Below, one piece after another: positions 52,457 to 61,084 of a DNA stretch of 64,000 nt. The DNA lies in the NCBI GenBank assembly GCA_034430175.1, contig DAOUFI010000032.1, positions 169,981 to 233,980 of the forward strand, written 5' to 3'. Position 1 is the first letter of the stretch, and every line of letters begins with the position of its first letter. A program made the position numbers and the translations under genes. The notes beneath the pieces were generated by a model. The model was not told the origin of the DNA and did not search any database. It saw only the letters and a program-made list of their open reading frames with translations. This stretch comes from UBA6107 sp034430175 (lineage in GTDB: Bacteria > Chloroflexota > Anaerolineae > Anaerolineales > Anaerolineaceae).

Positions 52457-53776
52457 ATGGAAAGAACGTACATAAAAGATCTTCGCAATTCGATCGATAA
52501 AACCGTCCAAGTTAAAGGTTGGCTGCAAACTCTACGCGATCAGAAGAAATTACAATTCCTTATCCTGCGCGACCCGACCGGTCTGGTCCAGGTGGTTCAC
52601 TGGAAACCGAACAACGAAGCATTAGCTGAACAAATTTCGCAGATTGGGCAGGAATCGGCGGTTATTGTTACCGGTAAGGTGATCGATAATCCCGTGGTTA
52701 AATTAGGCGGTCTTGAGATCCAACTTGAGAGCCTGACCGTGGCCAATAATGCCGAGACGCCCTTGCCATTCGATCCGTTTGCCGAGACTCTACCAACCCT
52801 CGATTATCGACTGGATTGGCGCTACCTCGACCTGCGCCGTCCCATCAACGCGCTTCTCTTTAAAGTGGAGACCACTGTTGAAGCCGCCATGCGCGATTAC
52901 TGGACAAAAAACGATTTTGTGGAGATTCACAGCCCGAAACTTGTCGGGGCACCGAGCGAAAGCGGCGCTGAGCTGTTCTCGCTGGATTATTTTGAGCGCA
53001 AAGCATACCTGGCCCAGTCACCGCAGTTTTACAAGCAAATGGCCATGGCTGCCGGTTTTGAACGCATTTTCGAGATCGGTCCCGTCTTCCGAGCCGATCC
53101 CTCCTTCACCGCCCGCCACATGACCGAATTTACCGGCGTGGACGCTGAGATCTCGTGGATCGATTCCCATGAAGACGTGATGGTTTCAGAAGAGACCATG
53201 TTGCAGCATGTTTACCAGACCGTAAAAGATAAGCATGGCGATGCCATCAAAGAATTGTTTGGTGTTGATATTGTTGTACCCACCCTGCCGTTCCCACGCA
53301 TCACCATGAAGGAAACCATCGAAATCCTCAAGAGTCGCGGGTATGCCCTGCCGGCCGACAAAAAGGGCGACATCGACCCGGGCGGTGAAAGAGAAATCGC
53401 AGCCTATGTTAAGGAAAAGTACAACCACGATTTTGTTTTCATCACCGATTGGCCGATAACGGTTCGTCCGTTCTACCACATGCGTAAAGATGAAGATCCC
53501 ACATTGACACGCAGCTTCGACCTGATCGCCAACGGTTTGGAGATCACCACTGGAGCGCAACGTGAACACCGCGCTGACGTATTGCTGAAGCAGGCCGAAG
53601 AAAAGGGTTTGCACGCCGAACCCATCCAGTTCTACCTGGACTTCTTTAAATACGGTTGTCCGCCACATGGTGGTTATGGGCTGGGGTTGTCTCGATTGCT
53701 TATGGTGCTGTTGGGTATGAACAACATCCGCGAAGCGGTATACATTTTCCGTGGGCCGACGCGTCTGAACCCGTAA
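52457..53776 (+). CDS. aspS: Archaeal-type aspartyl-tRNA synthetase (probably non-discriminating)
   Basis: A class IIb synthetase of 439 residues, with an N-terminal OB-fold anticodon domain (about 1-105) and a catalytic core. Motif 2 is FEIGPVFRADPS...HMTEF and motif 3 is GGYGLGLSRLLMVLL. It lacks the 150-residue GAD insertion of ordinary bacterial AspRS (about 590 residues) and looks like the archaeal/eukaryal form. Such enzymes often charge both tRNA-Asp and tRNA-Asn when an amidotransferase is present, hence 'probably non-discriminating'. An asparaginyl-tRNA synthetase would look similar and is not fully excluded. It starts 19 bases after meaB. Confidence 0.85.
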   Translation: MERTYIKDLRNSIDKTVQVKGWLQTLRDQKKLQFLILRDPTGLVQVVHWKPNNEALAEQISQIGQESAVIVTGKVIDNPVVKLGGLEIQLESLTVANNAETPLPFDPFAETLPTLDYRLDWRYLDLRRPINALLFKVETTVEAAMRDYWTKNDFVEIHSPKLVGAPSESGAELFSLDYFERKAYLAQSPQFYKQMAMAAGFERIFEIGPVFRADPSFTARHMTEFTGVDAEISWIDSHEDVMVSEETMLQHVYQTVKDKHGDAIKELFGVDIVVPTLPFPRITMKETIEILKSRGYALPADKKGDIDPGGEREIAAYVKEKYNHDFVFITDWPITVRPFYHMRKDEDPTLTRSFDLIANGLEITTGAQREHRADVLLKQAEEKGLHAEPIQFYLDFFKYGCPPHGGYGLGLSRLLMVLLGMNNIREAVYIFRGPTRLNP

Positions 53777-53791
53777 AAATCGGAGGAATGG

Positions 53792-54331
53792 ATGATTACC
53801 GGAAAGAACGTCAGATTGCGAGCCATCGAGCGGGAGGATATTGATCGCTGTGTTCGCTGGCTTAACGACGCTGAGGTGATCGAAAACCTGCTAATGAATT
53901 ACCCTCTGTCTCACATGGCAGAGGAGAAGTGGTTCGAACGCCAGTTGGAAATACCTCCCACATCAGGCCAGGTGCTGGCCATTGAAACAATGGTTGGAGA
54001 CGAGTGGGTGCATATCGGCAATTGCGGACTTCATGAAGTTGAACCGGTGAATAACGCCGCTGAATTTGGTATCATGATTGGTGAGAAAGAGTTTTGGAAC
54101 AAGGGGCTCGGCCGTGAAGCAACAAAGTTGATCTTGAAACACGGCTTTGAAAACCTGAACCTTAACCGTATTTATTTATATGTGTTTGAGACAAACCCCA
54201 GAGCAATAAAGGCTTACGAAGCAGCCGGTTTTGTTAAAGAAGGGGTTTTACGGCAGGGTGTGTATAAGAATGGACGATATATTGATGTCATTTTGATGAG
54301 CATCCTGCATTCCGAATGGAAAGGCTTGTAA
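53792..54331 (+). CDS. GNAT-family N-acetyltransferase (RimJ/RimL-like)
   Basis: A 179-residue acetyltransferase. It has the RimJ/L-type starting pattern (NVRLRAIEREDIDRCVRWLND) and the GNAT core with GEKEFWNKGLGREATKLIL, where the R/Q-x2-G-x-G/A acetyl-CoA loop is K-G-L-G-R-E. The C-terminal FETNPRAIKAYEAAGFVKEG is typical. The target is unknown; relatives modify ribosomal protein N termini or small amines. It starts 15 bases after the AspRS stop, with GGAGG upstream, and the prs gene starts 15 bases after its end. Confidence 0.88.
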   Translation: MITGKNVRLRAIEREDIDRCVRWLNDAEVIENLLMNYPLSHMAEEKWFERQLEIPPTSGQVLAIETMVGDEWVHIGNCGLHEVEPVNNAAEFGIMIGEKEFWNKGLGREATKLILKHGFENLNLNRIYLYVFETNPRAIKAYEAAGFVKEGVLRQGVYKNGRYIDVILMSILHSEWKGL

Positions 54332-54346
54332 TTTGAGGAGGCGTTT

Positions 54347-55342
54347 ATGCCAGTGGTGAATGTGTCGCGACACGAGCGGATGAAGTATGGTGATATCAAG
54401 TTGTACGCGGGGACAGCCTGCCCGGAACTTGCGAACCGTATTTCCACGCACATGGGGATTCCCCTCATGGAACGCGATATCATCCAGTTCCCGAATGACA
54501 ACCTGTTTGTCAAGCTACATTCCAGCGTTCGTGGTCAGGATTGTTACGTTATCCAAACCACCTCGGCTCCGGTACATCGGAACCTGATGGAGTTGCTGAT
54601 CCTCATGCAGACTCTGCGCCTTGATTCAGCGGCGCGTATTACCGCAGTGGTTCCTTATCTGTGCTATGCGCGCTCAGATAAAAAGGACCAGCCGCGCATT
54701 CCCATCACGGCGCGCCTGGTGTGCGACATGATCGAAGTTGCTGGCGCTGACCGCTACATGACGCTCGACCTGCACGCCGGTCAGATCCAGGGCTTCTTCT
54801 CGATCGCTGGCGACGTGCTTACTGCTTACTACATCCTGATCGATTACTTGAAGAGCAAACGGAAAACGATGAAAGACCCGGTAGTCGTCACCGCTGATTT
54901 GGGATTCGCCAAGAAGGCACGAAATTACGCCGTCTCTCTCGACGCTCCCTTGGCGTTTATCGAAAAACGTCGCATCAGCAACGATTCGAAAGCGCAGGCC
55001 CTTTCTCTGATTGGAGATGTGAAAGACCGCGACGCGATCATCGTCGACGATGAAGTGGATACCGGCGGATCGATGGCGCAGGCGATCAAGTTACTCAAAA
55101 ACTGCGGCGCTCGTAATATTTATGTTGTATTCGTCCATCCGGTTTTTTCAGCCAATGCTCCTGAGAATCTAGCAGCCTTGCCAGTGACCGAATTCATCAC
55201 AACGGACACCGTGCCTGTTTCCCCTGAAAAGCTCTCCAAATTTGGCGGAAGATTGACCGTCCTCTCTGTGGCTCCCCTGATCGGTGAGGTCATTCAACGC
55301 GCTAACGAGGGACGCAGCGTCGGTGAATTATTCAATGAGTGA
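54347..55342 (+). CDS. prs: Ribose-phosphate diphosphokinase (PRPP synthetase)
   Basis: Makes 5-phosphoribosyl-1-diphosphate from ribose-5-phosphate and ATP for nucleotide, His and Trp synthesis. The 331-residue protein shows the ATP-binding flexible-loop region RSDKKDQPRIPITARL, the DLHAGQIQGFF motif, and the PRPP-site loop IIVDDEVDTGGSMAQA. The N-terminal part is slightly longer than in common enzymes. GGAGGC lies upstream of the ATG at a good distance. It precedes a strong terminator and is followed at once by mutM. Confidence 0.94.
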   Translation: MPVVNVSRHERMKYGDIKLYAGTACPELANRISTHMGIPLMERDIIQFPNDNLFVKLHSSVRGQDCYVIQTTSAPVHRNLMELLILMQTLRLDSAARITAVVPYLCYARSDKKDQPRIPITARLVCDMIEVAGADRYMTLDLHAGQIQGFFSIAGDVLTAYYILIDYLKSKRKTMKDPVVVTADLGFAKKARNYAVSLDAPLAFIEKRRISNDSKAQALSLIGDVKDRDAIIVDDEVDTGGSMAQAIKLLKNCGARNIYVVFVHPVFSANAPENLAALPVTEFITTDTVPVSPEKLSKFGGRLTVLSVAPLIGEVIQRANEGRSVGELFNE

Positions 55343-55350
55343 GTGATCTA

Positions 55351-55380
55351 CGGCGGGGCAAGAGTCCCCGCCGCTTTTTT
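55351..55380 (+). terminator. Strong Rho-independent terminator after prs
   Basis: An 8-bp GC stem CGGCGGGG/CCCCGCCG with a 7-base loop, then CTTTTTT. The T-run ends 3 bases before the mutM ATG. Confidence 0.9.
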
Positions 55381-55383
55381 ATT

Positions 55384-56253
55384 ATGCCTGAATTACCCGA
55401 AGTTGAAACCATCGTCAGATCATTGCGTAACCCGGTCTCGCAGCCACTCATTAAAGGACAGGGGATGAATGAGCGCCCGGGTGTGGTCGGCAGGACGATC
55501 ACAACCGTCGAAGTATTCTGGCAAAAATCGGTGGCTGAACCCTCCGTTAATGAATTCAAGAAGCGGATCAAAAAACAGAAGATCCGTACCGTTTCAAGAC
55601 GGGGAAAATTTATCCTGCTGGGTTTGGATTCAGATTCCTTGCTGATCCATTTACGCATGAGCGGTGACTTGCGAGTTGAATATATGGATTCCCCCATACA
55701 AACCCATGACAGAATCTTGTTGAATTTCATCGATGGCACGAGGCTTGTGTTTAATGACACGCGAAAATTTGGTAGAGTTTGGTTGGTGAAGGATATGAAC
55801 TCTGTTTTGGGCGATCTTGGACCGGAACCGTTCAATGAATTACTGAACGGAAATGGATTGTACCAGCGGCTGCACTTCTCATCGCGTAAGATTAAAACGC
55901 TGCTATTAGACCAAACAGTCATCGCAGGAATTGGTAATATCTATTCCGACGAAGCCTTACACCGCGCACGGATTCATCCAGAGACTGTGGCGAACCAGAT
56001 TAGCGTAGAACAAGCTGAGGTGCTGCTTGTTGCCATCCGTGAGACATTGGCGGAGGGAATTCGAAGGAACGGCGCCAGCATCGATTGGGTTTACCGCGGC
56101 GGGGAGTTCCAAAACCACTTCAGAGTGTACCAGCGCACAGGCGAGCCTTGTCCGGCCTGCGGAACGAAGATTGAACGAAAATTAATTGGTCAACGAAGTA
56201 GTCATTTTTGTCCTGTCTGTCAACCTCTACGAAGTTGCCGCGACGAACAGTAA
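55384..56253 (+). CDS. mutM: Formamidopyrimidine-DNA glycosylase
   Basis: Removes 8-oxoguanine and FapyG and cleaves the abasic site. The 289-residue enzyme starts with the invariant M-P-E-L-P-E-V-E, where Pro2 becomes the catalytic N terminus and Glu3 is essential, so the start at 55384 is certain. The H2TH region is LLDQTVIAGIGNIYSDEAL, and the zinc finger is CPACGTK...CPVCQ at the C terminus. The ATG follows 3 bases after the T-run of the prs terminator, so no ribosome-binding site exists. Translation must use readthrough or a leaderless start. Confidence 0.96.
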   Translation: MPELPEVETIVRSLRNPVSQPLIKGQGMNERPGVVGRTITTVEVFWQKSVAEPSVNEFKKRIKKQKIRTVSRRGKFILLGLDSDSLLIHLRMSGDLRVEYMDSPIQTHDRILLNFIDGTRLVFNDTRKFGRVWLVKDMNSVLGDLGPEPFNELLNGNGLYQRLHFSSRKIKTLLLDQTVIAGIGNIYSDEALHRARIHPETVANQISVEQAEVLLVAIRETLAEGIRRNGASIDWVYRGGEFQNHFRVYQRTGEPCPACGTKIERKLIGQRSSHFCPVCQPLRSCRDEQ

Positions 56254-56352
56254 TTATTTCATATTCAACCAGTTAACTTAAATATTTATTTGTCAATTGT
56301 TATATAATTGTTGGTATATTGATCGTTCACTCAATCAAAAAAGAGGTTGGCC

Positions 56353-57132
56353 ATGCTGTCCTCCGCTTCAACACCCATTATTGCCATCCTGGCTCTGGTA
56401 GTCGGGTTACTGATCGGTCTTCTTGTCTCGACTTTATTTAACCGTGAACCAAAATCATCTTTAGAAAACCCGCTTCCGGATAAGTTGGCGAATGATGGAT
56501 ATAGTGAAGGGGCGCGTATATTCTCCTCGCCGGCCAATAAAAAGATCGTTCTGTTCATGGATGGGGATTACTACGAGAATTTTTCACTGCTTACCCCCGA
56601 ACAAAAACGACGCGCGCAGCGCCTGATTGAGGGTGTCAACGATTGGACCAACGTGCTGCCGAAATCCGCGCCACCGCTGCCAACGCAATCTTCCGCAACA
56701 ATCCCCGCGGAGAAGATAACCGAGCCAATTCCCGTGATTTCGACGCCGACAAAGCCAGCATTGGATGTGAAAGATGATCCTGATGTTGCCATCATTCCGG
56801 GATTACTACCAAAGAGCGAAACGTTGGAAGACCTGGGAATTGAGGTACCGAGTATCGTGGAGCCTATTCCAGCAGTAGTGAGTTTAAACATCGCTAAACC
56901 TAAGCAAGAGAAACCAAAGACAATTGTCGATCAAATCAACGATGTATTGGATCAATTGGTGGAAGGTACTGAGAATGCCAAAAAGGGAATCCGGTTGGAA
57001 GACAACGGGCACCAAGGCGTCACAGTATGGGTTGGATTGACTCGTTACGAAGGAGTCGACGCAGTCACCGACCCGCAGATTCAACAATTGATCAAAGACG
57101 CGGTCGCGAAGTGGGAAGAATCGCTCTCTTAA
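56353..57132 (+). CDS. Membrane-anchored protein of unknown function
   Basis: A 259-residue protein with an N-terminal transmembrane helix (about 7-27), then a cytoplasmic-type region. One block is DGDYYENFSLLTPEQKRRAQRLIEGV. A Pro/Val/Glu-rich linker follows, and a C-terminal part (about 190-259) has GIRLEDNGHQGVTVWVGL. No catalytic motif is visible. ATG 56353 has AGAGG upstream; TTG 56347 is less likely. It is a single gene between mutM and the convergent sigma-factor gene. No family name can be given with confidence. Confidence 0.65.
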   Translation: MLSSASTPIIAILALVVGLLIGLLVSTLFNREPKSSLENPLPDKLANDGYSEGARIFSSPANKKIVLFMDGDYYENFSLLTPEQKRRAQRLIEGVNDWTNVLPKSAPPLPTQSSATIPAEKITEPIPVISTPTKPALDVKDDPDVAIIPGLLPKSETLEDLGIEVPSIVEPIPAVVSLNIAKPKQEKPKTIVDQINDVLDQLVEGTENAKKGIRLEDNGHQGVTVWVGLTRYEGVDAVTDPQIQQLIKDAVAKWEESLS

Positions 57133-57154
57133 TCTAAAAAAGAATACAAAATAA

Positions 57155-57184
57155 ACGCGCGCCTGGACTCAGGTGCGCGTTTTT
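57155..57184. terminator. Terminator hairpin between convergent genes
   Basis: An 11-bp stem ACGCGCGCCTG/CAGGTGCGCGT (one G-T pair) with a 4-base loop, followed by TTTTT on the + strand. The sigma-factor stop overlaps its right end. Confidence 0.8.
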
Positions 57185-58364
57185 ATAAGTAGTCTCGGAG
57201 CTGTCTTGAACGGCGGGGGTGACGTAGACGGCGCAAAGCTTTGCTTTCGATTTGACGGATTCGTTCGCGGGTGAGTCCGAATTTCTCGCCAACCTCTTCA
57301 AGTGTATAATTGTGGCCATTTTCAAGGCCAAACCGGAGCCGTAATATACGCGCTTCGCGAGGGGGAAGGGTATCGAGCACTTCTTCGATCTTCTCGCGGA
57401 GCAATTTGTTGTAAGCGCTCTGGATGGGGGTAGGAGTGGTCTGATCTTCCACGAATTGTCCAAGTTCTGAGTCTTCTTCGTCGTCATTGATCGGGCTTTC
57501 CAACGAAAGTGGTAGCCACGAAACCTTCATCATCCATTCCACCTTGTTAATAGGGATGGCGAGCTTTTCTGCCAGTTCTTCGTTGGTGGGAACCCTGCCC
57601 AGTGTCTGCTCCATCTCGTGAGTTAATTTATAAAGTTGTCTGATTCGATCTACCATGTGCACTGGCACACGGATGGTGCGTCCCTGGTCGGCAATTGACC
57701 GGGTGATTGTTTGCCTGATCCACCAGGTGGCGTAGGTAGAAAAACGGAATCCGCGGTGGTAATCGAATTTTTCCACCGCCTTCATCAATCCAAGATTGCC
57801 TTCTTGAATAAGATCAAGAAAGGGAACTCCTCGACCCATATAGCGTTTGGCAACGCTTACCACCAGACGAGTGTTGGCTTTGATGAGATGTTCGCGAGCC
57901 GTTATTCCTTCGTCAATACTGGAGAGCAATTCTTGTCGCTGCTCTGGCGAAAGATTCCCGTTGCCTGCTTCCAGAGCTCGTTTGCTACTACGACCTTCTT
58001 CGATTCGTCTAGCAATATCCATCTCTTCATTAACGTTCAATAATGGAACACGGGACATCTCTTTGAGGTAAAGACCGATCGTGTCATCGCTGGAGATGTT
58101 TTCCAGATTGGATAGGGGGTCGAATTCGTCGGCGACCAGGGGAGAATCGGAGTCAAGGAGGTCTAGATCGGAATCATTATCGAGGATCTCGACTCCGCGC
58201 CGGCGTAACGCAACGACCACCGCTTCGATGTGTTCTGCATCCTTCGAAATGTCAGGATAGAACTCCATCAGATCTTCGGTGGTGAGGTAACCCTGCACAT
58301 CCGCTTTTTCAAGCAGCATGCTCAAGATTTCGGTGTTGCGTTTGCGCCTCCCTGGATCCGCCAT
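57183..58364 (-). CDS. sigA: Primary RNA polymerase sigma factor
   Basis: The housekeeping sigma factor, 393 residues. Region 1.1-like acidic N terminus (DVQGYLTTEDLMEFYP), region 1.2, and region 2 with FDYHRGFRFSTYATWWIRQ, which binds and melts the -10 box, are present. Regions 3 and 4 follow, with GLTRERIRQIESKALRRLR for the -35 box. The preferred ATG is 58364, because AAAGGAGA lies just upstream; an ATG at 58385 would put that Shine-Dalgarno inside the coding region. Promoters in this window with TTGNNN-17-TATAAT fit its expected specificity. yceD lies upstream on the same strand. Confidence 0.95.
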   Translation of the reverse strand: MADPGRRKRNTEILSMLLEKADVQGYLTTEDLMEFYPDISKDAEHIEAVVVALRRRGVEILDNDSDLDLLDSDSPLVADEFDPLSNLENISSDDTIGLYLKEMSRVPLLNVNEEMDIARRIEEGRSSKRALEAGNGNLSPEQRQELLSSIDEGITAREHLIKANTRLVVSVAKRYMGRGVPFLDLIQEGNLGLMKAVEKFDYHRGFRFSTYATWWIRQTITRSIADQGRTIRVPVHMVDRIRQLYKLTHEMEQTLGRVPTNEELAEKLAIPINKVEWMMKVSWLPLSLESPINDDEEDSELGQFVEDQTTPTPIQSAYNKLLREKIEEVLDTLPPREARILRLRFGLENGHNYTLEEVGEKFGLTRERIRQIESKALRRLRHPRRSRQLRDYL

Positions 58365-58421
58365 ACGCGAATCTTCTCCTTTCATGAGTGCGACTATGCA
58401 ATTCTAAAGATAAAGCTCAGA

Positions 58422-58901
58422 TTAATCGAATTCTATCTGCGCCCGATGTTCACAAGTCCCCAAATTTAGATTTTCTCCGCAAACCGTGCACAGACCCTTG
58501 CAATCAGGTTTACACAGAGGCTTGATGGGATAATCCAATACCAGGTACTCACGAACTACCGGTCCTAGATCGATATTCCCGTCATCCGGTACGAACAATC
58601 CTGATTCGGTAAAATCGTACGTTTTGTACGCGTACATTTCCGCAAAATCAATATTCAGAGTTTGTTCAAATGGTTCAAGGCAGCGGACACACTCAAGTGG
58701 AATCACCGCTTTGAATTTTCCTTCAACCATGAGGCCTTGGGGAGTACGAGAAATGTGCGCAACGCCGCTAAAATTTTTAAATACCAGATCGGGTGGAAAA
58801 GTGAGCTCTGGTAGATCAAAATGAATATCGCGATAGCTGCCTATCGGTTCGTTGTGCAAAAAACCGACGTTTATTTTGAGGGGGAATCGTTGACTGGCCA
58901 A
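58422..58901 (-). CDS. yceD: YceD/DUF177-family protein
   Basis: A 159-residue protein with the DUF177 motif set: CVRCLEPFEQ in the middle and CKPDCKGLCTVCGENLN at the C terminus, the latter probably a metal site. Relatives are often next to rpmF and rRNA-linked genes and have been tied to 23S rRNA maturation in plants and bacteria. Here the next gene downstream is sigA, and no rpmF is nearby. It starts at ATG 58901, near a face-to-face promoter palindrome. Confidence 0.85.
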   Translation of the reverse strand: MASQRFPLKINVGFLHNEPIGSYRDIHFDLPELTFPPDLVFKNFSGVAHISRTPQGLMVEGKFKAVIPLECVRCLEPFEQTLNIDFAEMYAYKTYDFTESGLFVPDDGNIDLGPVVREYLVLDYPIKPLCKPDCKGLCTVCGENLNLGTCEHRAQIEFD

Positions 58902-58923
58902 ATTCGTTTTTCGGTAACAAGAG

Positions 58924-58947
58924 ATATAATTTCAACGATGAAATTAT
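58924..58947. promoter_or_regulatory. Face-to-face -10 boxes inside a palindrome
   Basis: A perfect 9-bp inverted repeat ATAATTTCA/TGAAATTAT (58925-58946, 4-base gap) carries TATAAT on both strands (58924-58929 +, 58942-58947 -). The + box would serve rdgB and the - box yceD. Confidence 0.55.
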
Positions 58948-59007
58948 AACACTCTGGATATTTGAAGTCAACTTTATATCATTATTATAAGAATAATATA
59001 AAAAATT

Positions 59008-59607
59008 ATGAAATTACTGATCGCTACAACAAATCAAGGAAAAAGAGCCGAATTGGTTGCCTTACTTTCTGGGCTGACATTTGAGATCGTCACGCCGGCT
59101 GACCTGAATTTGTTAATGGATATTGATGAGACTGGCGACACTTACGATAAAAATGCCATCTTGAAAGCCGAGACATATTGCCATGCCAGTGGTCTGACGA
59201 CACTGGCAGACGATACCGGTTTGGAGGTAGACGCGTTGGATGGCAGGCCAGGGCTGCATTCCGCCCGCTATGTGGATGGGCCTGAGGCTAGCGACGCAGC
59301 GCGCAGAGCTAAATTGCTGGGTGAACTGGCGTCCAAACCCCGGCCTTGGAAGGCTCATTTTCATTGTTCGGTGGCCGTGGCTCACCCTGGTGTTGAAACG
59401 AAGGTGTTTGAGGGAAATGTCTATGGAGAGATCCAAACCGAAGAACGTGGTGAATTTGGTTTTGGCTACGATTGTCTGATGGTTCTGGATGGAGCGGGGA
59501 AGACCCTGGCCGAGATGCAAATGGATGAGAAGAATCGCTACAGTCACCGCGTGCTGGCGGTCCAGGCGGCGATACCTTATTTAATAGAGTTGGCCAGGAA
59601 AGATTGA
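59008..59607 (+). CDS. rdgB: XTP/dITP diphosphatase (RdgB/HAM1 family)
   Basis: Removes non-canonical purine nucleotides (XTP, dITP) to keep them out of DNA. The 199-residue protein has the family segments LLIATTNQGKRAEL, ADDTGLEVDALDGRPGLHSARY (the substrate-binding and catalytic Asp region) and FGFGYDCLMVL. The ATG lies behind AT-rich sequence with possible -10 boxes, the nearest TAATAT 8 bases upstream, and has no Shine-Dalgarno. It is followed by a convergent gene, rarA. Confidence 0.93.
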   Translation: MKLLIATTNQGKRAELVALLSGLTFEIVTPADLNLLMDIDETGDTYDKNAILKAETYCHASGLTTLADDTGLEVDALDGRPGLHSARYVDGPEASDAARRAKLLGELASKPRPWKAHFHCSVAVAHPGVETKVFEGNVYGEIQTEERGEFGFGYDCLMVLDGAGKTLAEMQMDEKNRYSHRVLAVQAAIPYLIELARKD

Positions 59608-59642
59608 CGGTGAATCACACGATTTGTTGCAAATAGGCTTTG

Positions 59643-61004
59643 TTATTTAGTCAGGTCTGGAGGGGGTTCTTTCCCGAGCGCCTGCGCCTGAGCCTTGCGC
59701 CAGCGGGACACCCGATCGGAAACCGTTTTTTCGTAGCCCTGGTCGGAGGGTTGGTAGAACTCGCGGCCGAGCAGGGTCGTGGGCAGGTACTGTTGTGGTG
59801 TGAAGTGGTCGGGGAAGAGGTGGGGATATTGGTAACCCTTGCCGTGGCCGAATCCTTTGGCGTCGCGGTTGGCGTCCATCAGGTGAGTGGGAACGGCTCC
59901 GGTGCCGTTTTTCTCTATCTCCTGGCGCACAGCGAAGAAAGCACCCGCCGAATTCGACTTGGGTGCGGTTGCTAGGTAAAGCGTAGCTTCGACGATGGGA
60001 TAGATGCCCTCGGGCATGCCAATGTATTCATAAGCATAGGCGGCAGAGGCAGCCACCTGGATGCCCTGCGGATCGGCCAGACCGATATCTTCACCGGAGA
60101 GGACAATGAGTCGGCGCAGAATGAAGCGTGGGTCCTCACCGGCCAGGATCATTTTGGCCAGCCAGTAGAGCGCGGCATCGGGGTCCGAGCCGCGGACAGA
60201 TTTAATGAAAGCTGAAATCGTGTCGTAGTGAGCGTCACCCATGCGGTCGTAGAGAAGGGCGCGGCGTTGGATAGACTCCTGGGCAATGTCGAGGGTCACG
60301 TGAATGGTGCCATCAGGTTCGGGGGTGGTGGATTCAACCGCCAGTTCGACCGCGTTCAGCAGGTTGCGAGCGTCCCCTCCGGCAACGGTTACCAGGTGGC
60401 TGCGGGCGTCCTCGTCCATGACCACCTTCTTGTTCCCATAGCCTACCTCTTTGTCGGTGAGCGCGCGTTCCAGGATCGTGAGCATGTGCGCTTCGGTGAG
60501 TGATTCAAGCACGAAGATGCGCGACCGCGAGACCAGTGCGGGGATGACATCGAAGTAAGGGTTTTCGGTGGTGGCGCCGATGAGCGTGACCATACCGCTT
60601 TCCACGTGGGGCAACAAGGCGTCCTGCTGGGCTTTGTTCCAGCGGTGGACTTCATCCACGAAGAGGATCGTGCGCCGTTTGTACAACTTTCGGCGTTCGG
60701 TGGCTTCGGCGATGACCCGGCGCAGTTCTGCCACGCCAGCTAACACGGCGGAGATGCTTTCAAAATGAGCCTGAGTATGAACGGCGATGAGACGCGCCAG
60801 GGTGGTCTTGCCAGTGCCTGGGGGCCCGGTGAAGATGATGGAGGAGAACAGCCGGTCTGCAGTGATGGCGCGGCGCAGCAACTTGCCTTCGCCGATGATG
60901 TGCTCCTGACCGACGAATTCATCGAGTGTCTTGGGACGCAGCCGTGCTGCCAGGGGAGCCTCGCGGTTCAAATCTTCCTGCATGGCGTGTTCAAAAAGGT
61001 CCAT
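59643..61004 (-). CDS. rarA: Replication-associated recombination protein A (RarA/MgsA)
   Basis: A AAA+ ATPase that works at stalled forks, 453 residues. The N-terminal part starts at MDLFEHAMQEDLNREAPLAA. Walker A is FTGPPGTGKTTLAR, Walker B IFVDEVHRWNKAQQD (written from LFVDEVH), and the sensor GATTENPYF. The C-terminal portion has the MgsA/tetramerisation domain with EDIGLADPQGIQ and the RLRPK-type N-terminal box. The C-terminal tail after RWRKAQ is short. It is convergent with rdgB and has no adjacent partner on its strand. Confidence 0.93.
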   Translation of the reverse strand: MDLFEHAMQEDLNREAPLAARLRPKTLDEFVGQEHIIGEGKLLRRAITADRLFSSIIFTGPPGTGKTTLARLIAVHTQAHFESISAVLAGVAELRRVIAEATERRKLYKRRTILFVDEVHRWNKAQQDALLPHVESGMVTLIGATTENPYFDVIPALVSRSRIFVLESLTEAHMLTILERALTDKEVGYGNKKVVMDEDARSHLVTVAGGDARNLLNAVELAVESTTPEPDGTIHVTLDIAQESIQRRALLYDRMGDAHYDTISAFIKSVRGSDPDAALYWLAKMILAGEDPRFILRRLIVLSGEDIGLADPQGIQVAASAAYAYEYIGMPEGIYPIVEATLYLATAPKSNSAGAFFAVRQEIEKNGTGAVPTHLMDANRDAKGFGHGKGYQYPHLFPDHFTPQQYLPTTLLGREFYQPSDQGYEKTVSDRVSRWRKAQAQALGKEPPPDLTK

Positions 61005-61084
61005 AGGAAGATTGTAGCATACTCTATTGATTTAGAACATAATTCCGATATAATTAACTCAATCCTATTCAAGGCAGGTAAAAA

